This document shows positions 37,224-42,668 of a stretch of DNA of 42,668 nt, in pieces. A program made the translations under genes and the position numbers. The first letter of the stretch is position 1. Every line of letters begins with the position of its first letter. The notes below the pieces were generated by a model. It was not told where the DNA came from. It saw only the letters and a list, made by a program, of their open reading frames with translations, and made no database searches. The stretch comes from a virus: the IMG/VR virus record IMGVR_UViG_3300022752_000136, positions 1 through 42,668 of that record. One strand, written 5' to 3'.

Positions 37224-37949
37224 ATGCAAGCAACACTGAAACGAAGCAATGACCGCAAGGTAACCAACCTAGTCACACCAAATGGCAAGCAGTCTGCAAT
37301 CGCTAATGCGTTCGGCTTACCAGCAGGCAAGGCATACTCATGTCCTGATGCAACCAGTATCTGTGAGAAAGTGTGCTATGCAGGCAAGCTCGAGCGTGTA
37401 TACAAGGGAGTGCGTGAGGTTCTCATTCACAACTGGCAACTATTGAAGGACGCTGACGTCAACCAAATGGTTGACTTACTTGATGACATGATTACTGATT
37501 TCATCAGGGATTGTGAGAGACGGAATGCCCCGAAGTTATTCCGCATCCACTGGGACGGCGACTTCTTCAATCAAACTTACGAGTATGCATGGCAGAAAGT
37601 AATCATGATGCACGAGGACGTACAGTTCTGGTGCTATACACGTGTCAAGTCTGCTGCTTATTCCCTATCGGGACTTGACAATCTCTCGCTGTACTACAGC
37701 ACAGATGATGAGAACAAACACATAGCCGAACAAGTTCGGCATGAAACAGATACCAAACTAGCGTACCTGTCCGACACATTCGCAGATGCAGAGGATGAAA
37801 TGGTACGTATCACTGGCAAGGTAGGTGCGAAATGTCCTGCACTTACCAAGCAAATCCCACTCATCTCAACGAGTGGCTCAGCCTGCGTTAGCTGCGGGCT
37901 CTGCGTATACGGAAAGTCCGACATACGATTCAGCGCAACCAAGAAATGA
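37224..37949 (+). CDS. gp88-like actinophage protein with two cysteine clusters
   Basis: 241 residues from ATG 37224, 7 bases after AAAGGAG. Near the N-terminus is CPDATSICEKVCYAGK (C40-x6-C47-x3-C51). In the C-terminal part C204 and C221-x2-C224-x2-C227 form a ferredoxin-like group. The central part alternates strands and helices (RIHWDGDFFNQTYEYAWQKV, then VQFWCYTRV and NLSLYYSTDD), a barrel-type layout. This matches the Gene product 88 family of mycobacteriophages, of unknown function. Cysteine pattern suggests one or two iron-sulphur clusters, and a radical-SAM-like chemistry is conceivable, not shown. Confidence 0.75.
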   Translation: MQATLKRSNDRKVTNLVTPNGKQSAIANAFGLPAGKAYSCPDATSICEKVCYAGKLERVYKGVREVLIHNWQLLKDADVNQMVDLLDDMITDFIRDCERRNAPKLFRIHWDGDFFNQTYEYAWQKVIMMHEDVQFWCYTRVKSAAYSLSGLDNLSLYYSTDDENKHIAEQVRHETDTKLAYLSDTFADAEDEMVRITGKVGAKCPALTKQIPLISTSGSACVSCGLCVYGKSDIRFSATKK

Positions 37950-37956
37950 GGAACAA

Positions 37957-38277
37957 ATGGAAGCATCATTCCGCATCAGCCAAGTAGAGAATCTACTTAG
38001 CCATTACTCAGATGCCATGCACCGCAGTGGCATGCGAGACCTTGCTATCTGGCAGAGTCTCGAGTCTTACTACACACGACCAGATGACTGGGACTTAGTG
38101 CTCACATCTACACGTGAAGAAGCCTTCGACCGCATGGTCAAGGACCACTGGCACGTAGACATGGGCGATCACTTCTTCGGTATCGACTATGAAACTACGG
38201 ATGAACTAGTCCTTGAGTACCTCAAGGAAAACAAGTTAGTAACCGACACAACCGAGCAAGAGGAGGAAGAAGAATGA
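37957..38277 (+). CDS. Acidic protein of unknown function
   Basis: 106 residues from ATG 37957 (GAGGAA site before it; a longer frame from 37825 lies inside the gp88-like gene and is rejected). Helical, with aromatic residues (RISQVENLLSHYSDAMHRSG, then AIWQSLESYYTRPDDWDLVL) and a Glu-rich end (EQEEEEE). His/Asp residues in KDHWHVDMGDHFFGIDYE might bind metal, but no catalytic pattern is clear. ATGA overlap with the next gene. Confidence 0.7.
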   Translation: MEASFRISQVENLLSHYSDAMHRSGMRDLAIWQSLESYYTRPDDWDLVLTSTREEAFDRMVKDHWHVDMGDHFFGIDYETTDELVLEYLKENKLVTDTTEQEEEEE

Positions 38278-38744
38278 CAACAGAAACACCGTTCACAGCA
38301 ACAATCACAGATTATGTAGCACCAGATGTACTAGTGCAACAACTCAATACGAAACTGACTGACCTAGAAACCAAGGTTTCTAACTATGCAAACCTAACAC
38401 AAGAACACCGCAACAAAGTACGTGACCTATATACACAACTGAATGACATCATTCAAAATGATGGATGCGATGAGTCCAGCGAGATTTCATTCGGTGACCT
38501 GTCGAATATTCTTAAAGAGGTATTCGGCAATACTTTGGTATTCACCAAAGAGTACGAAGTACAGATGCGATACACCATCTATGCATCATTCAAGGTGACG
38601 GCAGAATCAGAAGATGATGCTCGTTCAATCGCAGAAGATATCGGCATCAGTGCTGACATCGACTGGGATATTGATGGCGATAACACTGAAACAGACACGT
38701 GGTCTATCGACGACACACGTATCGAATACATACAGGAGGCATAA
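38274..38744 (+). CDS. Protein with coiled coil and ferredoxin-like half, unknown
   Basis: 156 residues. The first half has a likely coiled coil (LVQQLNTKLTDLETKVSNYA, about 20-39). The second half (YEVQMRYTIYASFKVTAESE, then DDARSIAEDIGISADIDWDI) has the strand-helix order of small phage ferredoxin-like domains that follow EAxxxA helices. Very acidic. Not assigned to a family. Belongs to the tightly packed rightward operon. Confidence 0.7.
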   Translation: MTTETPFTATITDYVAPDVLVQQLNTKLTDLETKVSNYANLTQEHRNKVRDLYTQLNDIIQNDGCDESSEISFGDLSNILKEVFGNTLVFTKEYEVQMRYTIYASFKVTAESEDDARSIAEDIGISADIDWDIDGDNTETDTWSIDDTRIEYIQEA

Positions 38745-38746
38745 CA

Positions 38747-39016
38747 ATGACAACACTCACACTAACACCACGAATCGGTGACACCTGCAAGAATGGGGCT
38801 GTCATCGTTGACCTCAAGCGAGCATGGGATGAATCGGGCTACATAGCCCTCTGCCTATGGACGATTGACACACAGGATGCCAAGGCATTCATCCGCACAG
38901 CTGACCCATACGTAACGTGGTTCGTCCGTCCTGAAGAGGACGGCATCCGTTGCTGGCAGGGTCACTACTTTGACCAACTATCAGATGCGCTTGTTGATTT
39001 CAACAGCCGTATGTGA
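38747..39016 (+). CDS. Strand-rich protein of unknown function
   Basis: 89 residues from ATG 38747, right after AGGAGG; an earlier frame start lies inside the previous gene. Content: LTLTPRIGDTCKNGAVIVDL, then SGYIALCLWTIDTQDAKAFI and YVTWFVRPEEDGIRCWQGHY. The order of short strands with a helical end suggests a compact beta domain. It is followed by a 36-base gap and another AAAGGA site. No family recognised. Confidence 0.7.
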   Translation: MTTLTLTPRIGDTCKNGAVIVDLKRAWDESGYIALCLWTIDTQDAKAFIRTADPYVTWFVRPEEDGIRCWQGHYFDQLSDALVDFNSRM

Positions 39017-39052
39017 TACCCTTACATCCAACCAACCACGAAAGGAAGTACC

Positions 39053-40033
39053 ATGTCACAACTAACAATCCGTTCACGCCGTAATGCATACAGCATTATC
39101 GGTGAGCAAGTATCCGCTACATCTGCAAAGGATGCAGCAACACAGGCTGGTCTCGACTGGCACGTATCACTGGCTGATGTCTATGCATCAGCCGTATCAG
39201 ACACAGGTGTTAGCCAACTCGAAGTGCCTAACACTTTCGCAACTATCCGTACCAACAAAGACAACTCACAGTCTGTACTAGGTACAGTCGGTGGACGTTA
39301 CAAGGTATTCCAGAATGCGGAGATGTTCTCTGCATTGGATGCACTGATTGATTCAGGGGATGCACGTTATGCATTCGCTGGTGAAGTCAAAGGCGGAGCA
39401 CAGGTATACATGGTGCTCGAGCTACCTAAAGGTGTGAAGATTGGCAACGACGAACACACTGCCTATCTAGTAGCACGAACCTCACATGATGGTTCAACTG
39501 CACTGCAGATTGCACCAAGTGTGACTCGTCTACGCTGCACCAATCAGATCGCTGGCATCTTCTCCAAGTCAGCGACCTACACACTCAAGCACACAACCAA
39601 TGCCGAGTTCAAGATTGAGGACATCCGCAAGATTATCCCAGTCACATACACAGGCATTGAGTTCTACGAAACTGTAGGTAACAAACTCATCAACGAGAAA
39701 CTTACAGACACAGAGGTGGATAACATCTTCAAGAAGATGTGGTCACTGCCAACCATCATTGAGGAATCACCATACGGAATGCTTAGCACAGGACAGAAGC
39801 GACAGTTCAACTCAGCCATGACTGCACGTCAATCAGCCAAGGGTATCTACCTAGGTGAGACTGGTACTCAGGAAGAACTGTATGGCACAGCGTTCGGTGC
39901 GTTCCAAGCAATCGTGGAGTACGCTGACCACTACAGCCACAAGTCAGAAGCAACACGAGCCGAGCGTGTCATCAACGGTTCGGCTGACCGTATCAAGAGC
40001 AAGGCTCTTACCCTACTAACGAAGGGAATCTAA
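39053..40033 (+). CDS. DUF932-like phage/plasmid protein
   Basis: 326 residues, AAAGGA before the ATG. The pattern matches DUF932 proteins: VSLADVYASAV near the start, ATIRTNKDNSQSVLGTVGGR with the following YKVFQNAEMFSALDALIDSG (about 64-102), FAGEVKGGAQVYMVLELP, and TRLRCTNQIAGIF (about 160-172) before a helical C-terminal half. The family is frequent in phages and plasmids and is linked to mobile DNA, with no fixed biochemical role known to me. Largest gene of the rightward operon, in good reading order. Confidence 0.82.
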   Translation: MSQLTIRSRRNAYSIIGEQVSATSAKDAATQAGLDWHVSLADVYASAVSDTGVSQLEVPNTFATIRTNKDNSQSVLGTVGGRYKVFQNAEMFSALDALIDSGDARYAFAGEVKGGAQVYMVLELPKGVKIGNDEHTAYLVARTSHDGSTALQIAPSVTRLRCTNQIAGIFSKSATYTLKHTTNAEFKIEDIRKIIPVTYTGIEFYETVGNKLINEKLTDTEVDNIFKKMWSLPTIIEESPYGMLSTGQKRQFNSAMTARQSAKGIYLGETGTQEELYGTAFGAFQAIVEYADHYSHKSEATRAERVINGSADRIKSKALTLLTKGI

Positions 40034-40240
40034 ATGGATAAGAAAGACCTGTATGTCCAGCCTCACATCTCGGTGAGGCTGGCACAATACATACAGAAAG
40101 CACTTGATTACTTGCACATCTATGCACAAAAAATGGATGAGCCCGAAGTGATCGAGCCCGAGCTACATGCAGAAGCAGATGATGCCATGACTGACATCAT
40201 GCTAGATGCACCACTACCAGAGGAGGAATCTAATGGGTAA
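40034..40240 (+). CDS. Small acidic helical protein (68 aa)
   Basis: 68 residues directly following the DUF932 gene, with AAGGGA as ribosome site. An N-terminal helix (VRLAQYIQKALDYLHIYAQK) is followed by an acidic tail rich in Glu, Asp and Pro (MDEPEVIEPELHAEADDAMT). Overlaps the next gene by 8 bases. May act as partner of the DUF932 protein; function unknown. Confidence 0.66.
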   Translation: MDKKDLYVQPHISVRLAQYIQKALDYLHIYAQKMDEPEVIEPELHAEADDAMTDIMLDAPLPEEESNG

Positions 40241-40460
40241 GTTAATCAACAAAGATACAATCGGAGTCCGCGTTGGGGGTATGAAAATTACCCCCATCGC
40301 TGGCTGGTCATGGTACTGTGGACACCATGACTCATACGGAATCGGAGATGACCGCGACGAAGTCGTGTTCATGTTCGGTGCTCACATGAAGTACAACGAG
40401 ATAGACGGTGATGTGTGTGAGCCATACTATAAAGAATGGAACGTAAAGGAGGAAGCATGA
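40233..40460 (+). CDS. Small protein of unknown function (75 aa)
   Basis: 75 residues from ATG 40233 with GAGGAA just upstream; a longer frame from 40206 lies inside the previous gene. Contains IGVRVGGMKITPIAGWSWYC, then GHHDSYGIGDDRDEVVFMFG. His/Asp/Cys residues (CGHHDSYG) could form a metal site. ATGA overlap with the next gene. Confidence 0.66.
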   Translation: MGKLINKDTIGVRVGGMKITPIAGWSWYCGHHDSYGIGDDRDEVVFMFGAHMKYNEIDGDVCEPYYKEWNVKEEA

Positions 40461-40588
40461 TACATCTGACTAGCGTGATACTCATCTGCTCTTACTGTAA
40501 TGCAGAGATAGAACGCAGAACAGAACGTGAAGCAAAAGAAGCATTGTTGCATCACCAACAATACGTGCAGTGTATTAAGAACTACTGA
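40457..40588 (+). CDS. Tiny C2H-type zinc-finger-like protein (43 aa)
   Basis: 43 residues: C11-x2-C14 (ICSYCNAEIE), a basic helix of Arg/Glu/Lys, then HH and C39. The spacing C-x2-C ... H-x(n)-C resembles a single small zinc finger, with a helix between the ligand pairs. Overlaps its neighbours as ATGA and TGATG, which supports real translation. DNA or RNA binding would fit. Confidence 0.62.
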   Translation: MIHLTSVILICSYCNAEIERRTEREAKEALLHHQQYVQCIKNY

Positions 40589-40908
40589 TGGGCAAGCCAC
40601 GTCCAACAGAAATAAAACTAGTAGCAAAGCTACTAGATCCAGACGCAGAGAACTCCGAAGATGCTTCGGCACTAGCGATTGAAATCATTGAGGCACTGGA
40701 TGCATCCAGACTCAAGAGAGAATCGTTCGTTGTCGTAGCAAAGTTAGCGGACTGGGCTCCCTTGCAGGCATGGGGGGAGTTCAGTACCAAACTGCAGGCG
40801 GAGAAGTTCTTCCCGCATCTATCATCACCAGATAAATCTGGTGGCAAAGGTGCGATTGCAAAGCTCGCCAACCCTGACGAGTTCCTTAAGATGATTGGAG
40901 ATAAGTAA
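40588..40908 (+). CDS. Conserved-looking helical protein of unknown function
   Basis: 106 residues: KPRPTEIKLVAKLLDPDAEN at the start, a helix ALAIEIIEALDASRLKRESF, then VVVAKLADWAPLQAWGEFST and KLQAEKFFPHLSSPDKSGG. I recall related WAPLQAWG-FSTxxQAEKF proteins in actinophage accessory regions. Its small size and helical nature could suit a small terminase subunit, but nothing proves it. TAATG overlap with the next gene. Confidence 0.68.
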   Translation: MGKPRPTEIKLVAKLLDPDAENSEDASALAIEIIEALDASRLKRESFVVVAKLADWAPLQAWGEFSTKLQAEKFFPHLSSPDKSGGKGAIAKLANPDEFLKMIGDK

Positions 40909-41075
40909 TGTTTTACAACGGCTTCACTTTACTGATGCAGATACTTGCAGGCATCAGCATGTACTACGTTGGTCGACACTTTGGTTACCACCAAGGTGAG
41001 CAAGAGATGTATCAGCGTTGTCGTAGTGCTGATGCAGCACGACGTGAATTTTTTTCCGACATCAGTCGGAACTAG
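40908..41075 (+). CDS. Small membrane protein (55 aa), last rightward gene
   Basis: 55 residues: a hydrophobic segment (TLLMQILAGISMYYVG) followed by a basic/acidic cytoplasmic-type end. Its last codons overlap the 3' end of the convergent glycosyltransferase gene by 14 bases, and they form a perfect hairpin TTCCGAC/GTCGGAA (41054-41071). The rightward terminator follows at 41089. Function unknown. Confidence 0.65.
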   Translation: MFYNGFTLLMQILAGISMYYVGRHFGYHQGEQEMYQRCRSADAARREFFSDISRN

Positions 41076-41823
41076 GTTCAGAATCAAGGGCGGGGGCTTG
41101 TGCCTCCGCCTTTTTTTCTGTCTCGTCCGCGACTAGGTGCGTGACCCAAAACAATTTATAGTAATCGTAATCGTAAGAGAATCTCTTCATGTGTTTAACT
41201 GTCGCACCAGTATGTGCATGAAGTGGAACACCAGCCTGCTTCATTAGCATGAAGAACTGAATGTCTTCTGATACATACTGAGCATCAGTACCACCAGCAG
41301 AATGCTCAACAAAGAATGGCTTGTCATCACCATGAAATTCTTTCATCTTCTTAGCTGCTGATCGGTGCATCAAGAAGAATCCATAGCCAGCATAGTCACA
41401 CTTAACTATGGCGTTAGGTTCTAGTGGGTGCAGGTATGACATCTGATGGATGTCATCTGGATGGGCTAGAAACAGGCAGGGATATGGAGACATCAATGCC
41501 TGTTCATTCTCCTTTGAGATGAAGTAAGTTCCACTTACAGCAGGGAATCTTTCCTTATCAGCCACATCCCAGACCTTCTTCAATGCATCGTTGGTCATGT
41601 GAATGTCACTGTCTACCCACAAGATCCAATCGAAGTCTGAGCTATACCAAGTATCAAATGCTGTCTGGCGTTGACGCCCAATCTGATTTCCTTGTACACG
41701 TTGAGCTCCCTGAATGGGCAAACCACTGGTGAGAATTGTGTACACCAATCCCTCCGCAAACTTTCCATCTACCATTCCATTGTCACACCACGTAAGCATG
41801 ATTCTTTCATTAGCCTTGTGCAT
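41062..41823 (-). CDS. GT-A-type glycosyltransferase
   Basis: 253 residues, complete. After the start and a QGNQIGRQRQTAFDTWYSS segment, WILWVDSDIHM (67-76) gives the DxD metal/nucleotide-sugar motif (D71, D73). GYGFFLMHRSAA and VSEDIQFFMLMKQAG (E186-D187) correspond to the acceptor-side acidic motif, and a His-rich HAHTGATVKH follows. Likely adds sugar to phage DNA, virion proteins or host wall polymers; which one cannot be told. Last gene of the leftward operon after circular closure. The Ala/Glu-rich tail carries the rightward terminator in its DNA. Confidence 0.8.
   Translation of the reverse strand: MHKANERIMLTWCDNGMVDGKFAEGLVYTILTSGLPIQGAQRVQGNQIGRQRQTAFDTWYSSDFDWILWVDSDIHMTNDALKKVWDVADKERFPAVSGTYFISKENEQALMSPYPCLFLAHPDDIHQMSYLHPLEPNAIVKCDYAGYGFFLMHRSAAKKMKEFHGDDKPFFVEHSAGGTDAQYVSEDIQFFMLMKQAGVPLHAHTGATVKHMKRFSYDYDYYKLFWVTHLVADETEKKAEAQAPALDSEPSSD
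41089..41117 (+). terminator. Rightward terminator inside the glycosyltransferase tail
   Basis: A 9-bp GC-rich stem with one G-U pair (89-97 with 102-110 of the 41000 block) and a TTGT loop, followed by seven T residues. It reads rightward and ends the accessory operon. It lies within the last codons of the opposing gene, so those C-terminal residues are probably shaped by the terminator's needs. Confidence 0.88.
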
Positions 41824-41989
41824 GATTGCCTCCCCATCCTGTTCCAGTAAATCTAATTGGTGGTGCGTTGTACATTCTACGTAAGGTAGTACCGCATACA
41901 GGACAGTCGTACTCTTGTTCTTCCTCTGTCATGCCACGTTCAATGATGACAACCTCGCCGTCATCTGGACATTCGTATTCGTAGTTCAT
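41810..41989 (-). CDS. FmdB-like zinc-ribbon small protein (right allele)
   Basis: 59 residues. The second knuckle C29-x2-C32 (DCPVCG) and the tail RRMYNAPPIRFTGTGWGG match the FmdB family. The first knuckle is broken: C7 is followed by PDD, with no second cysteine. The left allele has all four. Apart from the shared ending GWGGNHAQG and the same overlaps with its neighbours, the two proteins have little sequence in common. Zinc binding by three cysteines is doubtful, so function may be altered. Confidence 0.78.
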   Translation of the reverse strand: MNYEYECPDDGEVVIIERGMTEEEQEYDCPVCGTTLRRMYNAPPIRFTGTGWGGNHAQG

Positions 41990-42627
41990 TAGTAAGGCGT
42001 TGCCCCTCCCAGTTTATCTGCTATCTCTTTAATCCCTTTAGCAACCAGTTGTTCTACACGTTGAGGCGAGATGTCCCATGCCTCGGCGATCTCTGCAAGT
42101 GGCTGGTCGTTCACAAACCTAGAGGTAAGGATTCCTTGCATACGTGGATCAAGCTTCTTCATTACTCTGTCTACATCAGCAATCATTGCTGCTAAGTTAT
42201 TGCCTTCATTAGCCAGCTTCTTAACACGTATACCATGTACATCTGGATCAAATACTTGGTTAGCCAAGTATGATTCATCAGTGCCAGCAACCTTGATCAA
42301 GTTCTCAATTAACTCAAGGCGATAGAAGTATTCATCACCAAGTTCATAACCCAAAGCTTTGGCTTTTTCTTTGCGAGCGTAACGCTCGCCAGCCCTACGT
42401 ATGAATGTATGAAACGCTTTGTATCCTTGCTTCTTCTCAACGGCATCCTCACGAATAAGATACTCGCTGACTTTATCCTTGCGCTTCCATGCATACTCAT
42501 TCATTGCTTGTCTAATATCTTCAAACTCAACAAATCTATGATATCTCTTGGACAAATGCCAGGCGATACCTGAAGTTATCTCGTTGATCTCTTGCCACAC
42601 TGGGTGGTCTTTAGTTAGGTCAGACAT
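41989..42627 (-). CDS. Sigma-70-like RNA polymerase sigma factor (right copy)
   Basis: 212 residues with the same region 2-like (about 31-57) and region 4 HTH (about 158-205) segments as the left copy. It differs by F35, I133, R154, V155 and V195, three of which are conservative. Most DNA differences are silent and lie in the 3' half of the gene, next to the diverged FmdB gene. If the window closes to a circle, this and the left copy are one gene in two variants rather than true paralogues. Confidence 0.75.
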   Translation of the reverse strand: MSDLTKDHPVWQEINEITSGIAWHLSKRYHRFVEFEDIRQAMNEYAWKRKDKVSEYLIREDAVEKKQGYKAFHTFIRRAGERYARKEKAKALGYELGDEYFYRLELIENLIKVAGTDESYLANQVFDPDVHGIRVKKLANEGNNLAAMIADVDRVMKKLDPRMQGILTSRFVNDQPLAEIAEAWDISPQRVEQLVAKGIKEIADKLGGATPY

Positions 42628-42668
42628 ACTGCCTTACCAAATAAGTGTGCGCTGCAAGTAGCAGGTCG
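42620..42668 (-). CDS. HNH endonuclease, C-terminal fragment cut by window edge
   Basis: The last 15 codons of the endonuclease-VII-type gene that is complete at 935-1222 (ending AHTYLVRQYV). It overlaps the start of the sigma-like gene by 8 bases, exactly as in the left copy. It is cut by the window end, not by mutation. Confidence 0.8.
   Translation of the reverse strand, partial: DLLLAAHTYLVRQYV

Larger units (their letters stand above)
41683..42668. repeat. Right copy of terminal direct repeat (pairs with 1-983)
   Basis: Same gene order and frame as 1-983. Near-perfect identity at the outer edges, unrelated sequence in the FmdB interior, and about five amino-acid changes in the sigma-like gene. 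The copy ends inside the HNH gene at the window's end, at the position equal to base 983 on the left. Confidence 0.9.

Noticed and set aside
41054-41071. Perfect hairpin TTCCGAC/GTCGGAA as leftward terminator of the glycosyltransferase
   Set aside because: In the leftward transcript the stem is followed by A residues, not U; the T-run is on the wrong side for either direction.
1-42668. tRNA genes, CRISPR arrays, integrase, attachment sites, insertion sequences
   Set aside because: No cloverleaf-type sequence, regular spaced repeats, recombinase motif or transposase was seen. The GTCATGTGT copies are too few and uneven for CRISPR.

Overview
The window reads as an essentially complete genome of a tailed double-stranded DNA phage of actinobacteria. 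The host call rests on a phage WhiB-like iron-sulphur regulator (3783-4061) and a gp88-like protein of the type known from actinobacteriophages (37224-37949). Base composition is clearly not GC-rich, which argues against Streptomyces or Mycobacterium. It fits a small-genome aquatic actinobacterium of the acI/Nanopelagicales kind, but that last step is inference. I see no integrase, no lysogeny repressor I can name, no tRNA, no CRISPR and no DNA polymerase, so a lytic phage that borrows the host replicase is the simplest reading. The first 983 bases and the last 986 bases are two diverged copies of the same locus (glycosyltransferase start, FmdB-like zinc ribbon, sigma-like factor, HNH end). 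The window therefore probably closes into a circle, or is terminally redundant, at about 41.7 kb.

Layout. (1) Leftward replication and regulation block, 6904 down to 1 and, after closure, on to 41062: a split RecB/Cas4-like nuclease with a zinc-ribbon gene between its halves, an unknown gene, a RecA/DnaB-like ATPase, a PD-(D/E)XK nuclease, WhiB, a Holliday-junction resolvase, a secreted transglycosylase, a primase split into zinc-finger and TOPRIM genes around a proteasome/HslV-like gene, a DUF1599-like protein, an endonuclease-VII-type HNH protein, the sigma-like factor, FmdB and a glycosyltransferase. (2) Leftward virion and lysis block, 33887 down to 7082: terminase, portal, LysM proteins, a 1651-residue virion protein, scaffold, major capsid, a run of tiny basic genes, a connector-like protein, tail fibres and three related receptor-type proteins, two holin-like proteins, an M15 endolysin and a large tail protein. 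A strong terminator (7040-7070) ends it. (3) A regulatory hub at 33888-34852. It holds two gene-poor stretches with hairpins, a G-rich tract, an AT-rich tract and short repeats. Between them is one small leftward gene with a consensus sigma-70-type promoter and its own terminator. (4) Rightward accessory/early block, 34853-41075, of small, tightly packed genes, mostly of unknown function, plus YubB-like, gp88-like and DUF932-like proteins. It ends at a terminator (41089-41117) lying inside the 3' end of the convergent glycosyltransferase gene.

How it may work together. The sigma-like factor and WhiB could redirect host RNA polymerase. Primase, helicase-like ATPase and nucleases would process DNA while the host supplies the polymerase. 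LysM proteins and the giant virion protein probably form a wall-crossing ejection apparatus. Fibres and the repeated receptor-type domain find the host, and the holin/endolysin group releases progeny. The most unusual features are a proteasome-like hydrolase placed between the two parts of a split primase, and a nuclease whose likely 4Fe-4S ligands are divided between two genes.
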